Shown here one piece after another: positions 6,208 to 6,237 of a DNA stretch of 6,237 bases. Position numbers and translations under genes: made by a program. This DNA is from Alphaproteobacteria bacterium (GTDB taxonomy: Bacteria > Pseudomonadota > Alphaproteobacteria > Puniceispirillales > Puniceispirillaceae): the NCBI GenBank assembly GCA_011522945.1, contig WTHY01000041.1, forward strand, positions 1 through 6,237, given 5' to 3'. The notes below the pieces were generated by a model, which was given only the letters and a program-made list of their open reading frames with translations, did no database searches and had not been told where the DNA came from. The stretch's first letter is position 1; each line of letters starts with the position of its first letter.

Positions 6208-6237
6208 GCGATCAGAATTTACACGAAAAAATAGCGT

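Overview
The window holds five protein-coding genes, all on the minus strand, so the reading order runs from high to low coordinates. Two are cut or possibly cut by the window edges. The genes suggest a marine alphaproteobacterium of moderate GC content: a DctPQM-type TRAP transporter whose binding protein carries an LRGPTR segment, and a paired DUF1800/DUF1501 locus. A SAR116-like (Puniceispirillum) lineage is a plausible guess, but this is inference from gene style only. No RNA gene, mobile element, CRISPR array or phage gene is visible.

Region by region, in transcription order. At 6207-3565 is a large (880 aa) exported DUF1800 protein. Its conserved core is split by a roughly 400-residue insertion that contains a CBM60-like, calcium-dependent carbohydrate-binding domain and is bracketed by two methionine-rich segments. 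At about 3582-3457 is a degenerate tandem array of seven 18-bp units. It begins with the last six codons of the DUF1800 gene (V-Y-Q-L-K-stop) and continues downstream in the same reading frame and phase. At 3389-2193 is a Tat-exported DUF1501 protein, the usual partner of DUF1800. A 175-bp spacer (2192-2018) separates it from the TRAP operon: dctP (2017-995), a 135-bp spacer with a strong GC-rich hairpin followed by a U-rich run, dctQ (859-344), and dctM (347 to the window edge), which overlaps dctQ by ATGA.

How the parts may work together: DUF1800 and DUF1501 proteins are commonly found as adjacent exported pairs of unproven biochemistry; DUF1501 belongs to the alkaline phosphatase/sulfatase-like superfamily. 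The carbohydrate-binding-like insert in the DUF1800 protein suggests that the pair acts on, or is anchored to, a polysaccharide outside the cytoplasm. The neighbouring TRAP transporter imports a small carboxylate-type solute, so it could take up a product, but nothing in the sequence proves that link. The least ordinary features are the 18-bp stop-codon array and the split DUF1800 architecture.
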